From Pristimantibacillus sp052113225 (GTDB taxonomy: Bacteria > Bacillota > Bacilli > Paenibacillales > Paenibacillaceae), in contig NZ_JBFRCT010000006.1 in assembly GCF_052113225.1 (NCBI RefSeq), positions 339,945 through 403,944 on the forward strand: DNA of 64,000 nt. The letters are read 5' to 3'. Below, piece by piece: positions 43,193 to 50,742 of this stretch. The notes below the pieces were generated by a model. That model was not told where the DNA came from, searched no databases, and saw only the letters and a list, made by a program, of their open reading frames with translations. Position 1 is the first letter of the stretch. The number at the start of each line of letters is the position of its first letter. The position numbers were made by a program, and so were the translations under genes.

Positions 43193-43704
43193 GTGATCAA
43201 TATGTTGGGGAAATCCGCATGTTTGGCGGCACTTTTGCTCCGGTAGGCTGGGCATTCTGCAATGGGCAGCTATTGTCGATTAGTGAAAATGATGTTTTGT
43301 TCAGTTTGATCGGAACAACATATGGAGGTGACGGACAATTAACCTTCGCTCTACCGGATCTTCAAGGTAGATTACCGGTACATGCGGGTAGAAGCTCCTC
43401 CGGAACGACATATATTATTGGGCAAAAAGCAGGCCAAGAGAATGTAACATTAACGAACAATCAATTACCTGCCCATACCCATTTTGCTAATAGTTCGAAT
43501 CTTGCAGGAACAACTAACAGTCCAGAGAATGCATTCTGGGCAACCAGCTCCAAAAATCAATATTCAGACGCTCTACCAGATACACAATTAAATCCTGCAG
43601 TCATCGGAGCAACTGGCGGCAGTCAGCCACATGACAATCTGATGCCGTATACCGCTTTATCTTTTATTATTGCACTCAATGGCATTTGGCCGTCGCAAAA
43701 TTAA
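43189..43704 (+). CDS. Phage tail-collar (MdpB-like) protein 1
   Basis: A 171-aa protein of the phage Tail Collar/microcystin-dependent (Mdp) family. It opens with the signature YVGEIRMFGGTFAPVGWAFC and NGQLLSI, followed by GTTYGGDGQLTFALPDLQGR (about 45-64), QLPAHTHFAN (about 95) and a GGSQPHDNLMPYTALSFIIA end (about 143-162). The domain is found at the tips of phage tails and in small bacterial proteins. No other tail genes (sheath, tube, baseplate) are nearby. First of three paralogues; it overlaps the GNAT gene. Confidence 0.93.
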   Translation: MSDQYVGEIRMFGGTFAPVGWAFCNGQLLSISENDVLFSLIGTTYGGDGQLTFALPDLQGRLPVHAGRSSSGTTYIIGQKAGQENVTLTNNQLPAHTHFANSSNLAGTTNSPENAFWATSSKNQYSDALPDTQLNPAVIGATGGSQPHDNLMPYTALSFIIALNGIWPSQN

Positions 43705-43732
43705 TAATTTGAGAAGATAAGGAGGAAATATC

Positions 43733-44230
43733 ATGGCAGAACCATTTATTGGCGAGATCAGACAGTTTCCGTTTAACTTTGCTCCTAAAGGCTGGGCGCA
43801 ATGTAACGGACAGCTCCTTCCAATACAGAATAATCAGGCTTTATTTTCTATTTTAGGTGTGACATATGGCGGTAATGGCACTAATAATTTTGCCCTTCCG
43901 AATTTGCAGGGCCGGGTTCCTATTCATCCATCGGGCACTGTTACTTTAGGACAAACAAGCGGTGAAGAAGCCCATGCTTTAACTGTGAATGAGATTCCTC
44001 AGCATACGCACCAAGCCATTGGGGGTTCGGATGCAACAGCATCAGCACCTGGTGGGAAAACATGGGGGACACCGCCGAGTGTACAGCCATTTGCGATAGC
44101 TCCCAATGCAGTGATGTCACCTCAAGCAATTGCCCCTGCAGGCGGCAGCCAGCCCCACTCCAATATGCAGCCTTACACTGTACTGAATTTCTGTATTGCA
44201 CTAACCGGGATTTATCCGTCTAGAAACTAG
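43733..44230 (+). CDS. Phage tail-collar (MdpB-like) protein 2
   Basis: A 165-aa paralogue of the neighbouring genes: FIGEIRQFPFNFAPKGWAQC at the N-terminus, VTYGGNGTNNFALPNLQGRV, EIPQHTHQAIGG and GGSQPHSNMQPYTVLNFCIA at the end. The variable middle part (about 95-140) is Ala/Pro-rich. AAGGAGGAA precedes the ATG; 28 bp separate it from the previous gene. The three paralogues agree at the ends but differ in the middle, as expected if they form a mixed trimer. Confidence 0.93.
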   Translation: MAEPFIGEIRQFPFNFAPKGWAQCNGQLLPIQNNQALFSILGVTYGGNGTNNFALPNLQGRVPIHPSGTVTLGQTSGEEAHALTVNEIPQHTHQAIGGSDATASAPGGKTWGTPPSVQPFAIAPNAVMSPQAIAPAGGSQPHSNMQPYTVLNFCIALTGIYPSRN

Positions 44231-44248
44231 GAGAGAGGGCTGAGTTAT

Positions 44249-44773
44249 ATGGATCCATTTATTGGGGAAATTCGATTATTTGCAGGTAACTACGCACCAA
44301 ATGGCTGGGCGTTATGCAATGGACAACTTATGTCTATTCGCTCAAATACAGCTTTATTTTCTCTCCTTGGCGTCAATTACGGGGGCGATGGCATGAACAC
44401 TTTTGCACTGCCAGATCTTCAGGGGAGAGCACCAATGCATTGGGGAGAAGGAGCGGGGCTTACGCCTAGATCCATAGGTGAGACAGGCGGCGAACAGAGC
44501 GTAACGCTGCTCATTAACGAGATTCCTGCTCATAATCACCTTGCGAATGCACAAACCGTATCTGATAAATTAGAGGCTTCAGGAGATATTTGGGCAAATG
44601 CAGGAGCACCTGGGCGTGGCGGTGTTCAAAACTATTCAGAAAAAGCAGATGTACGATTGAATCCTATGGCCATTGGACTAGCTGGCGGCTCACAGCCGCA
44701 TAATAATATGCAGCCATACCAAGCACTCAATTTTATCATTGCACTCCAAGGGATTTTCCCTCAAAGACCATAA
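44249..44773 (+). CDS. Phage tail-collar (MdpB-like) protein 3
   Basis: A 174-aa third paralogue: FIGEIRLFAGNYAPNGWALC, VNYGGDGMNTFALPDLQGRA, EIPAHNHLANA and GGSQPHNNMQPYQALNFIIA. GAGAGAGGG precedes the ATG. It ends exactly at a very strong bidirectional terminator, which closes the operon. Confidence 0.93.
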   Translation: MDPFIGEIRLFAGNYAPNGWALCNGQLMSIRSNTALFSLLGVNYGGDGMNTFALPDLQGRAPMHWGEGAGLTPRSIGETGGEQSVTLLINEIPAHNHLANAQTVSDKLEASGDIWANAGAPGRGGVQNYSEKADVRLNPMAIGLAGGSQPHNNMQPYQALNFIIALQGIFPQRP

Positions 44774-44825
44774 TGGATAAACAAAGCCCCGGCCAATCAA
44801 TTGGCTGGGGCTTTGTTTATCCATT
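44772..44825. terminator. Bidirectional terminator with a 25-position stem
   Basis: AATGGATAAACAAAGCCCC plus GGCCAA pairs with TTGGC and TGGGGCTTTGTTTATCCATT around TCAA. Only one G-U pair breaks perfect pairing. It begins within the stop of the third collar gene and covers the stop of the convergent 90-aa gene. It is longer than needed for termination. Confidence 0.9.
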
Positions 44826-45096
44826 ATGGTTCATCCATCGCATCAGGGAGTGCATCATAATCATCATCGCCTGGATAGTCACGGCCGAGGTCTTCGTGAA
44901 GGGAGCTGTTCTCATAACCATAAGGCTTCGACGAACGTTGATCGATACGCCAAGGTTTGCTTTTTCCAGTTGGCCCTGTAATGCTGGAGCCGTAGGAACC
45001 GTCCGGAAACTCCTCATGCGAGAGATCATTTCGCTGTGATTCCACTGTTGATAAATCTGAGTACTCGCTGCGATCTTCGTTGCTAAACGGATTCAT
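44824..45096 (-). CDS. Hypothetical acidic protein, 90 aa
   Basis: Not recognised. Hydrophilic and probably disordered: MNPFSNEDRSEYSDLSTVES at the start, a central GSYGSSITGPTGKSKPW, and an acidic end (GDDDYDALPDAMDEP). A strong AGGAGGAG ribosome-binding site precedes the ATG at 45096. It lies downstream of the DUF3055 gene on the same strand and is convergent with the tail-collar operon. Confidence 0.7.
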   Translation of the reverse strand: MNPFSNEDRSEYSDLSTVESQRNDLSHEEFPDGSYGSSITGPTGKSKPWRIDQRSSKPYGYENSSLHEDLGRDYPGDDDYDALPDAMDEP

Positions 45097-45155
45097 CCGA
45101 AATCTCCTCCTGAAATGGCATAAGTTTGAGCTTACGCTCTTCAGTGTACCCCTGA

Positions 45156-45452
45156 TTAATCGGTAAAATTCACCGTTCCGACCACAAAATATAAAAACTG
45201 GGCGAGCTCTGCTGCCTCTTCCTCTGACAGCTTAAAGGTATATTCCAGATATCCATCTTGCTCTAAGTCATCCGGTCCAATAATGGCCGTACGTCCTGCC
45301 TGCAGGTCGGTTACAAGCTTCTTGCCATAAAATCTAGCAGTAGACATGATAGCCAGGTCAAACCGCTTCAAGCTTGGCGTAATAAAGGTGACGAATCTAG
45401 TAGCTGTATCTTCCGTTGTATCGGACATAAAATCATAATCAGGCAGCAGCAT
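45156..45452 (-). CDS. DUF3055 family protein
   Basis: A 98-aa cytosolic protein resembling the conserved Firmicute family DUF3055: EDTATRFVTFITPSLKRFDL, then RFYGKKLVTDLQAGRTAIIG, DDLEQDGYLEYTF, and a C-terminal EEEAAELAQFL helix. Function unknown. The start at 45452 is preferred because GGAGG lies 10 bp upstream. Its tail (VVGTVNFTD) extends slightly beyond the usual end. Confidence 0.8.
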   Translation of the reverse strand: MLLPDYDFMSDTTEDTATRFVTFITPSLKRFDLAIMSTARFYGKKLVTDLQAGRTAIIGPDDLEQDGYLEYTFKLSEEEAAELAQFLYFVVGTVNFTD

Positions 45453-45560
45453 GTTGTAAAGCCTCCACATCTCGTTTCCACACATTATACAATAAGAAAA
45501 CGCTTGTAAGAAAGAGACGCTTATGATAGCATGGAGCTAATCGAATAACTGACCGTGAGG

Positions 45561-45601
45561 AAGCACCTCTCTTGCAATTTTGCAGGAGGGGTGCTTTTTT
45601 T
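45561..45601 (+). terminator. Plus-strand terminator with no gene before it
   Basis: AAGCACCTCTCTTGCAA pairs with TTGCAGGAGGGGTGCTT (17 positions, G-U allowed), followed by a T run. No plus-strand gene ends within 780 bp upstream; the neighbour on the left is transcribed the other way from 45452. The span 45486-45560 could encode a short RNA or the leader of the gene at 45658. Confidence 0.75.
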
Positions 45602-45657
45602 GCGTTCTTGTTTATTCGCGTGAATAGCCAAACTTAAATTAGAGGAGTGAAGGCAGG

Positions 45658-46641
45658 GTGCAAATCGTTTTTTTGAACACATTTGAGAAACCCTCGAATG
45701 AAGGTGCAATTGTGAGTGCAAGGCTGTCAATCTGCGAGAGGGAGGGTATTTGGACCGTATTGTGGTCAGAAGGCTCGCAAGAGACGATAAGCTGGTTTGA
45801 AGGGACCTCGTGGGAAGAGATGATGATCGGATTCCGTCATGGTGTGGCGGTAAAGATGGGAGAAGGCTTTACGCCGGTTGTTGATGGGATGCTGGAAGAG
45901 AAGAGAGGCGGAGCAGGCAGTTATTTGTCGATGCTGCAATGTTATGGCGAGCTGCACACAAAGCCGGAGTTATTCGAAGCACTTCGCGAGTGGCGGCGTA
46001 AGAAGGCTTTGACGGAGAAACGGTCTGCCTATCTTATCGCAACAAACCGGATGTTATGGATGATTAGCAGCTTTGTTCCTTATTCAGCGGAAGAATTGCT
46101 GCAAATTCCAGGTTGGGGTGAGCAAAAGCATGCTTCGTACGGACAAGAAGTACTAGAGATTACAGCGTTGCACGGCCGAGAAACCGATTTCCCACTCAAG
46201 TGGGTTGCTGAAAAGCTTGACCCAACGGCTTATACCCAATGGATGTATAAGCAGAAGGAAGCCAGATACAAGAATGATATGATGAGGCAGCAGCAGAAGA
46301 AGCGGATCTTAAGCTTTGTATTCGAGGGCGGAACAATGGAACAGCTTCAGACAGAGCTGGAGCTTCCTCGCAGAGAGATTATGGATCGGATTGAGCAGCT
46401 CGAGACGGAAGGGTATGATTTCGAACCATTAATCGCAAGAGAGCTCGCGGATATGCCGGACACGGAGAAGCAACTAATCTGGGAAACCTTCCGCCAAGCA
46501 GGTGATCGTTATTTGAAGCCTGTTCTGCAACGTGTTTATGGTGAGGATGGCGTGAAGGACAAACAGATGGATGTGCTATATGAAAGGCTGAGACTTGTTC
46601 GTCTTCACTTCCGTAAATCGGCGAGGCAGCAAGCGATGTAA
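45658..46641 (+). CDS. HRDC-domain protein
   Basis: A 327-aa protein with an HRDC domain (about 100-175), the helical nucleic-acid-binding fold of RecQ and RNase D, seen as LREWRRKKALTEKRSAYLIA and EELLQIPGWGEQKHASYGQE. The N-terminal 95 residues and the C-terminal helix-rich part (QTELELPRREIMDRIEQLET, resembling a helix-turn-helix) are less typical. No helicase or nuclease motif is present, so it may bind nucleic acid. The start is GTG at 45658 behind GAGGAG. Confidence 0.8.
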   Translation: MQIVFLNTFEKPSNEGAIVSARLSICEREGIWTVLWSEGSQETISWFEGTSWEEMMIGFRHGVAVKMGEGFTPVVDGMLEEKRGGAGSYLSMLQCYGELHTKPELFEALREWRRKKALTEKRSAYLIATNRMLWMISSFVPYSAEELLQIPGWGEQKHASYGQEVLEITALHGRETDFPLKWVAEKLDPTAYTQWMYKQKEARYKNDMMRQQQKKRILSFVFEGGTMEQLQTELELPRREIMDRIEQLETEGYDFEPLIARELADMPDTEKQLIWETFRQAGDRYLKPVLQRVYGEDGVKDKQMDVLYERLRLVRLHFRKSARQQAM

Positions 46642-46653
46642 TAGATCTGAAGA

Positions 46654-46697
46654 GAAGCGCCCTGTCAGACAGATCATGTCTAGATCAGGGTGCTTCC
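46654..46697. terminator. Convergent terminator
   Basis: GAAGCGCCCTG pairs with CAGGGTGCTTC (11 positions) around a 21-nt loop, followed by CTTT on the plus strand. It lies where the HRDC gene and the minus-strand phospholipase gene meet. Confidence 0.7.
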
Positions 46698-47662
46698 TTT
46701 ATCCCGTCAGGCCAGATTGGCTCTGCATATTGAATCGTGGCATCGGCATCACAGGGCAAACCGGTTTCGTATGACAAATTACCTATTTGCTCAACCACGG
46801 TATTTCGAAGAGAAGAGATGTCAGGACGATCCCCACTTCTTAAATAGGCCAAGACAGCTGGAATAACCGCTAGTGCATCTTCCATAGCCCGATCCCATAA
46901 GGCCCATGCGCTTTCATGATGGATAATTGTCTTGTCCGTTGGATTGATCCAAGGCTGCTCCGCTTCATTAAGAACATCGTAAGGTACGTTTTTTCGGAAA
47001 ACGAATGGGTCAATTTGACCAAAGGTGACAGACCGCTTGATGGCCATTGGATCATGGAACAAACGTTGTGCACGTGTCATATCACGAATGGCGTTATTCC
47101 AATCCTGAGCACGGATGTACGGTGCTAACTCGGTATAATAGTCACTTGTGCTGGTCTGGAATGCCTGGACGATCGTATCAGGAAGCTTGCCTCCGATATC
47201 AATCTTTTTCCAGACTGGCGTCTTCCAAGTTTCAACTCCCCACTGCTGCCTCGCAATCAACGTATCCATCATAACCTCGTAACGCTGATGATCCCATTTG
47301 CGGAAGCCTGATTTGCTGAATACGAAAGGATGCATATGTCGGTCAAGGACATGGTGCAAAATGAAGCCAAGAGCATACACAACTGCAGGATCAGGGTTCT
47401 CGGTAGCGGCTAATCGTCCATGAATGGAATCAAGCAGCCTCATCATGACGGGACCGCAGCTCCGATTATGCATTTCCGTGCCGAGCTGAAGCATGGCTGA
47501 CTTACCCTGCCAAGGAAGAAAACGATGATAGAATAAGAAATCAGGACCTTGGCAGCCCATATGAAACAGACGACTGTTCTTTTCCGAGTGGACAAGATCA
47601 GTTTCTTGAAGGCTTTCAAGTACTTTTTGTCCAAAAATAAGATGGGACCAGACGTTCGGCAT
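46685..47662 (-). CDS. Zinc-dependent phospholipase C-like protein
   Basis: A 325-aa protein of the Zn_dep_PLPC fold. His and Asp residues that could hold zinc appear in order: SHLIFG (residue 6), MGCQGPDFLFYHRF (about 35-48), MHNRSC (about 64), and ILHHVLDRHMHPFVF (about 101-115). No signal peptide is seen, unlike secreted phospholipases, so this is probably the cytosolic branch of unknown substrate. CGGAGG precedes the ATG. Confidence 0.82.
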   Translation of the reverse strand: MPNVWSHLIFGQKVLESLQETDLVHSEKNSRLFHMGCQGPDFLFYHRFLPWQGKSAMLQLGTEMHNRSCGPVMMRLLDSIHGRLAATENPDPAVVYALGFILHHVLDRHMHPFVFSKSGFRKWDHQRYEVMMDTLIARQQWGVETWKTPVWKKIDIGGKLPDTIVQAFQTSTSDYYTELAPYIRAQDWNNAIRDMTRAQRLFHDPMAIKRSVTFGQIDPFVFRKNVPYDVLNEAEQPWINPTDKTIIHHESAWALWDRAMEDALAVIPAVLAYLRSGDRPDISSLRNTVVEQIGNLSYETGLPCDADATIQYAEPIWPDGIKEAP

Positions 47663-47830
47663 GGAAGAAAACCTCCGTTTTTTGTCAAAATTAGTATGAG
47701 AAAGCGACTAATTGCGTAGGTCTTAAGGTTCATTAATAACAATATTAGTATACTTGTCCTACATATTTCAGTATAATGGAAATTAGAATAGAACATGCGC
47801 GAATTTTGTCGAAAAGGAGCGGTCCCGCTA

Positions 47831-48292
47831 ATGAAGGCAGAATACATTAATCCATTTCTTGAAGCCGCAACGATCGTCATTGAACAGGTGATCCAGATTC
47901 GGCCTTCCACAGGTAAGTTAGGCCTGAAGAATATCGAAATGGTAGAAAATCATATTTGGATTCAAATTGGGATTAACGGACAAATGAATGGTGATATTGT
48001 ATTCGGATTAAGCGAAGAGGTGGCTCTGAAGATGGTCTCAGCCATGATGGGTGGATTCATCATCTCTGAACTGGACGAGATCGGCCGCAGTGCGATATCT
48101 GAGCTTGGCAATATGATTAGCGGAAACGCAAGTACCATGCTGTACAATCAAGGTGTTACGGTGGATATCACACCACCGAGAATTATTCAGTCAGCAAGCG
48201 CTGAAGGCTTGAGGTCTGGCAAGGCTTTATCTGTTCCACTCATCATGGATGGCATTGGTGAATTTGATATTCAAGTGTTAGTCGCATCGTAG
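47831..48292 (+). CDS. cheX: CheX-type CheY-P phosphatase
   Basis: A 153-aa protein of the CheC/CheX/FliY family that dephosphorylates a receiver domain. The single phosphatase motif is in SAISELGNMISGNAS (Glu and Asn three residues apart, about 91-105). Length and topology are those of CheX, which acts as a dimer. The start is the ATG at 47831, with AAAAGGAG upstream. No chemotaxis genes are adjacent, so the target receiver is unknown. Confidence 0.88.
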   Translation: MKAEYINPFLEAATIVIEQVIQIRPSTGKLGLKNIEMVENHIWIQIGINGQMNGDIVFGLSEEVALKMVSAMMGGFIISELDEIGRSAISELGNMISGNASTMLYNQGVTVDITPPRIIQSASAEGLRSGKALSVPLIMDGIGEFDIQVLVAS

Positions 48293-48300
48293 CATAAGAA

Positions 48301-48328
48301 GCAGCTCCTTCGGGAGCTTTTTTTTTGC
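48301..48328 (+). terminator. Intrinsic terminator after cheX
   Basis: AGCTCC-TTCG-GGAGCT followed by a run of eight T residues; UUCG tetraloop. Confidence 0.95.
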
Positions 48329-48395
48329 TTATCGAGGGCTGATCAAGTACACTGAAAAGATAGAGATTGAGAGAAGCGAATGCAGGTGATGATAA

Positions 48396-49169
48396 GTGCT
48401 TAAGGGGAAGATTGTCCTTATTTCTGGGGCTTCCAGCGGGATTGGAGCCGTCACGGCCAAACAACTTGCCAAGCTTGGAGCCATCCCTATTTTGACCGGT
48501 CGTAATCTGGAACGTCTTCGCAAGCATGCAGCTGCTATCGGAACAGCCTGCCCCATGTATCAGATGGATGTCACGGATATGAAGCAGGTGAAGCAAACGG
48601 TTGATGCTATAGTTGCGAAGTACGGCAGAATTGATGTCTTATTGAACAACGCGGGATTTGGGAAATTCGAGACGTTCGTGGAAGCGGATGTAGAGAGCTT
48701 CGAGCAGATGATGGATACGAACTATATGGGCGTAGTCCGTTGCACGAAAGCGGTGCTGCCTTACATGCTGAAGCAGGGAAGCGGACATATTGTTAATATC
48801 GCTTCCATGGCTGGAAAGATCGGTTCCTCGAAGTCGACGGGTTATTCGGCGACCAAGCATGCAGTGCTGGGCTTTACGAATTCTCTGCGCATGGAGTTGA
48901 ACGGAACGGGCATTATGATCTCCGCGGTAAATCCAGGCCCGATTCGGACCGAGTTCTTTGACGTAGCTGATCCGTCAGGAACCTATGTGAAAAATGTCAG
49001 CTGGTTTATGATGAAGCCGGATTATGTGGCCAATCAAATTATTAAAGTGATGGAACGCCGGAAAGCCGAAGTAGATTTGCCGAAAACAGCGGCTGTCGGT
49101 ATTAAGCTATATCAGCTATTCCCGCGGATAGCCGACCGTATATTCGGCGGTTGGTTTAATCGAAAATAG
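48396..49169 (+). CDS. Short-chain dehydrogenase/reductase
   Basis: A 257-aa classical SDR. GASSGIG (11-17) binds NAD(P), NNAG lies at 84-87, and the catalytic triad is Ser137, Tyr150 and Lys154. The C-terminus carries basic and aromatic residues (LPKTAAVGIKLYQLFPRIAD) and may associate with membrane. It resembles YqjQ/DltE-type SDRs; the substrate is unknown. The start is GTG at 48396 behind AGGTGATAA. The DEAD-box gene follows after 24 bp, possibly in the same transcript. Confidence 0.9.
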   Translation: MLKGKIVLISGASSGIGAVTAKQLAKLGAIPILTGRNLERLRKHAAAIGTACPMYQMDVTDMKQVKQTVDAIVAKYGRIDVLLNNAGFGKFETFVEADVESFEQMMDTNYMGVVRCTKAVLPYMLKQGSGHIVNIASMAGKIGSSKSTGYSATKHAVLGFTNSLRMELNGTGIMISAVNPGPIRTEFFDVADPSGTYVKNVSWFMMKPDYVANQIIKVMERRKAEVDLPKTAAVGIKLYQLFPRIADRIFGGWFNRK

Positions 49170-49193
49170 CGGTGCGATAAGAGAGGAAACAAT

Positions 49194-50627
49194 ATGAGTC
49201 AGAAAACATGGAATGAATTAGGGATTTCAGATGCGTTAAGCGAGAAGCTTGAGGCGAATAGTATAAAAGTACCATCGGCGATTCAAGCCGATGCAATACC
49301 TACTTTGCTGGAAGGGCGGGATGTATCCGCACGATCGCAAACAGGTTCGGGTAAGACACTTGCCTATTTGCTGCCGATGCTGCAGCAGTTGAACGCATCT
49401 TCGAACGCTATTCAAGCGATTATTTTAGCGCCAACGCAAGAGCTTGCCATGCAAATCGTACGGGTAGCCGAAAGTTATGCTGAGCCCCTCGATTTACGTG
49501 TTCAGCAGTTAATCGGAGGCGCAGCGATGAAGCGTCAGATCGAGAAGCTGAAGCTTCGTCCACAACTTGTAATAGGAACACCAGGACGCATTCATGAGCT
49601 GCTTAAGCTGCGCAAGCTGAAGCTGAGTGAGGTCCGTCATATAGTCATTGATGAAGCGGATCAGGTGTTCGAGCTTGGATCTACGCGCGAAGTGGAGACC
49701 ATCCTGTATGCCATGAGCCAAGAGCGCCAGATGGCCTTCTTCTCTGCGACTTATCCCGATGTAATGTCACGTTTTGAGAAGCGTTGGATGAAGGACCCCG
49801 TTCGTATTCAAATTGCGCCAGAGCAGCGGGTATCGGAGACGATTGATAACTTCTATGTCGTATGTGATAAGCGGGACAAGCCGGATGTTGCAAGAAGAAT
49901 CGTACGGATGCTGAAGCCTGCATCTGCGCTGTTATTCTTGAACGTGACTGAAAATATTGCTAACTGGGAAGCGAAGCTCAGCTATGAAGGCTTTACGGTT
50001 GAGACTTTGTATGGCGATGCGGATAAACAGCGTCGTGCTGCAACATTGACACGGTTCAAAGACGGCAGATGTCAGTTGTTGATTGCAACCGATGTAGCAG
50101 CAAGGGGCCTTGATATTGAGGGGCTTCCACTCGTCATTAATTTGGATCCCCCGATTGATGCGGACCATTATGTTCATCGTGCCGGCCGCACTGGCCGAAT
50201 GGGGCGGACAGGAACGGTAATTTCACTCATTACACCGCAAGAACGGTTCATTATGGATAAATTCCGTAAGTCGCTGCATATCGAATTGCCGGAGAAGGCG
50301 ATGTACAAAGGGAAATTTGTATTGCCTAGTGAGCTGCCTGATAAGTCGGATGTCTCAACACGACCAGCTCCGCGGAGACAAGCTGAGCAGCAGGCTTCTG
50401 TAAGCACTCGTTCTGCAGCTCCCCCGCAAAACAGCAGGGAATGGGAGTCGCTTTTGAAGGAACAAAAGAAATCCAAACCAAAATCAGCCCAAACCGAGAC
50501 ACCAGTACCAGCACCAGCGCCGCGTGCAAAGCAGGCTCCAAGCAAGCAGGAACGGCTTCGGGACAAGAAAGACAAGGGCGCTCCTAAATGGCTGAAAGCC
50601 AAACGTGAAAGTAAAGAGAACCAATAG
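49194..50627 (+). CDS. DEAD-box RNA helicase
   Basis: A 477-aa ATP-dependent RNA helicase. Q motif near 28-33, Walker A SQTGSGKT (48-55), PTQELA (80-85), DEAD (153-156), SAT (184-186), ARGLD (303-307) and HRAGRTGR (328-335) are all intact. The C-terminal tail (about 380-477) is Lys/Arg/Pro/Ala-rich and likely disordered and RNA-binding. It resembles B. subtilis YfmL/CshC, a ribosome-biogenesis helicase. GAGAGGAA precedes the ATG. Confidence 0.95.
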   Translation: MSQKTWNELGISDALSEKLEANSIKVPSAIQADAIPTLLEGRDVSARSQTGSGKTLAYLLPMLQQLNASSNAIQAIILAPTQELAMQIVRVAESYAEPLDLRVQQLIGGAAMKRQIEKLKLRPQLVIGTPGRIHELLKLRKLKLSEVRHIVIDEADQVFELGSTREVETILYAMSQERQMAFFSATYPDVMSRFEKRWMKDPVRIQIAPEQRVSETIDNFYVVCDKRDKPDVARRIVRMLKPASALLFLNVTENIANWEAKLSYEGFTVETLYGDADKQRRAATLTRFKDGRCQLLIATDVAARGLDIEGLPLVINLDPPIDADHYVHRAGRTGRMGRTGTVISLITPQERFIMDKFRKSLHIELPEKAMYKGKFVLPSELPDKSDVSTRPAPRRQAEQQASVSTRSAAPPQNSREWESLLKEQKKSKPKSAQTETPVPAPAPRAKQAPSKQERLRDKKDKGAPKWLKAKRESKENQ

Positions 50628-50643
50628 TTAGAAAATTTTTTAT

Positions 50644-50742
50644 AAGCCACCCTCCCAAAACAATTAACCCTCGACGAAACGTATAGGCGAAGGTACAAAC
50701 GGAAAAAATTCCGTAAATTGTCTAAGGGAGAGTGGCTTTTTT
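50644..50742 (+). promoter_or_regulatory. Structured leader with terminator and SD control before SLH gene
   Basis: A nested four-helix fold is possible: P1 AAGCCACCCTCCC (50644-50656) with GGGAGAGTGGCTT (50726-50738), one mismatch; P2 ACAATT (50660-50665) with AATTGT (50716-50721); P3 ACCCTCG (50667-50673) with CGAAGGT (50688-50694); P4 ACGGAA-AAAA-TTCCGT (50699-50714). P1 ends in a T run that directly abuts the start codon at 50743, and its 3' strand contains the only ribosome-binding site (AAGGGAG). P1 could therefore both terminate transcription of the upstream helicase and mask translation of the SLH gene. It matches no riboswitch class I can recall. Confidence 0.6.

Noticed and set aside
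42707..44773. Prophage remnant or contractile injection system
   Set aside because: Only collar-type tip proteins are present; no sheath, tube, baseplate, ATPase, capsid or integrase genes.
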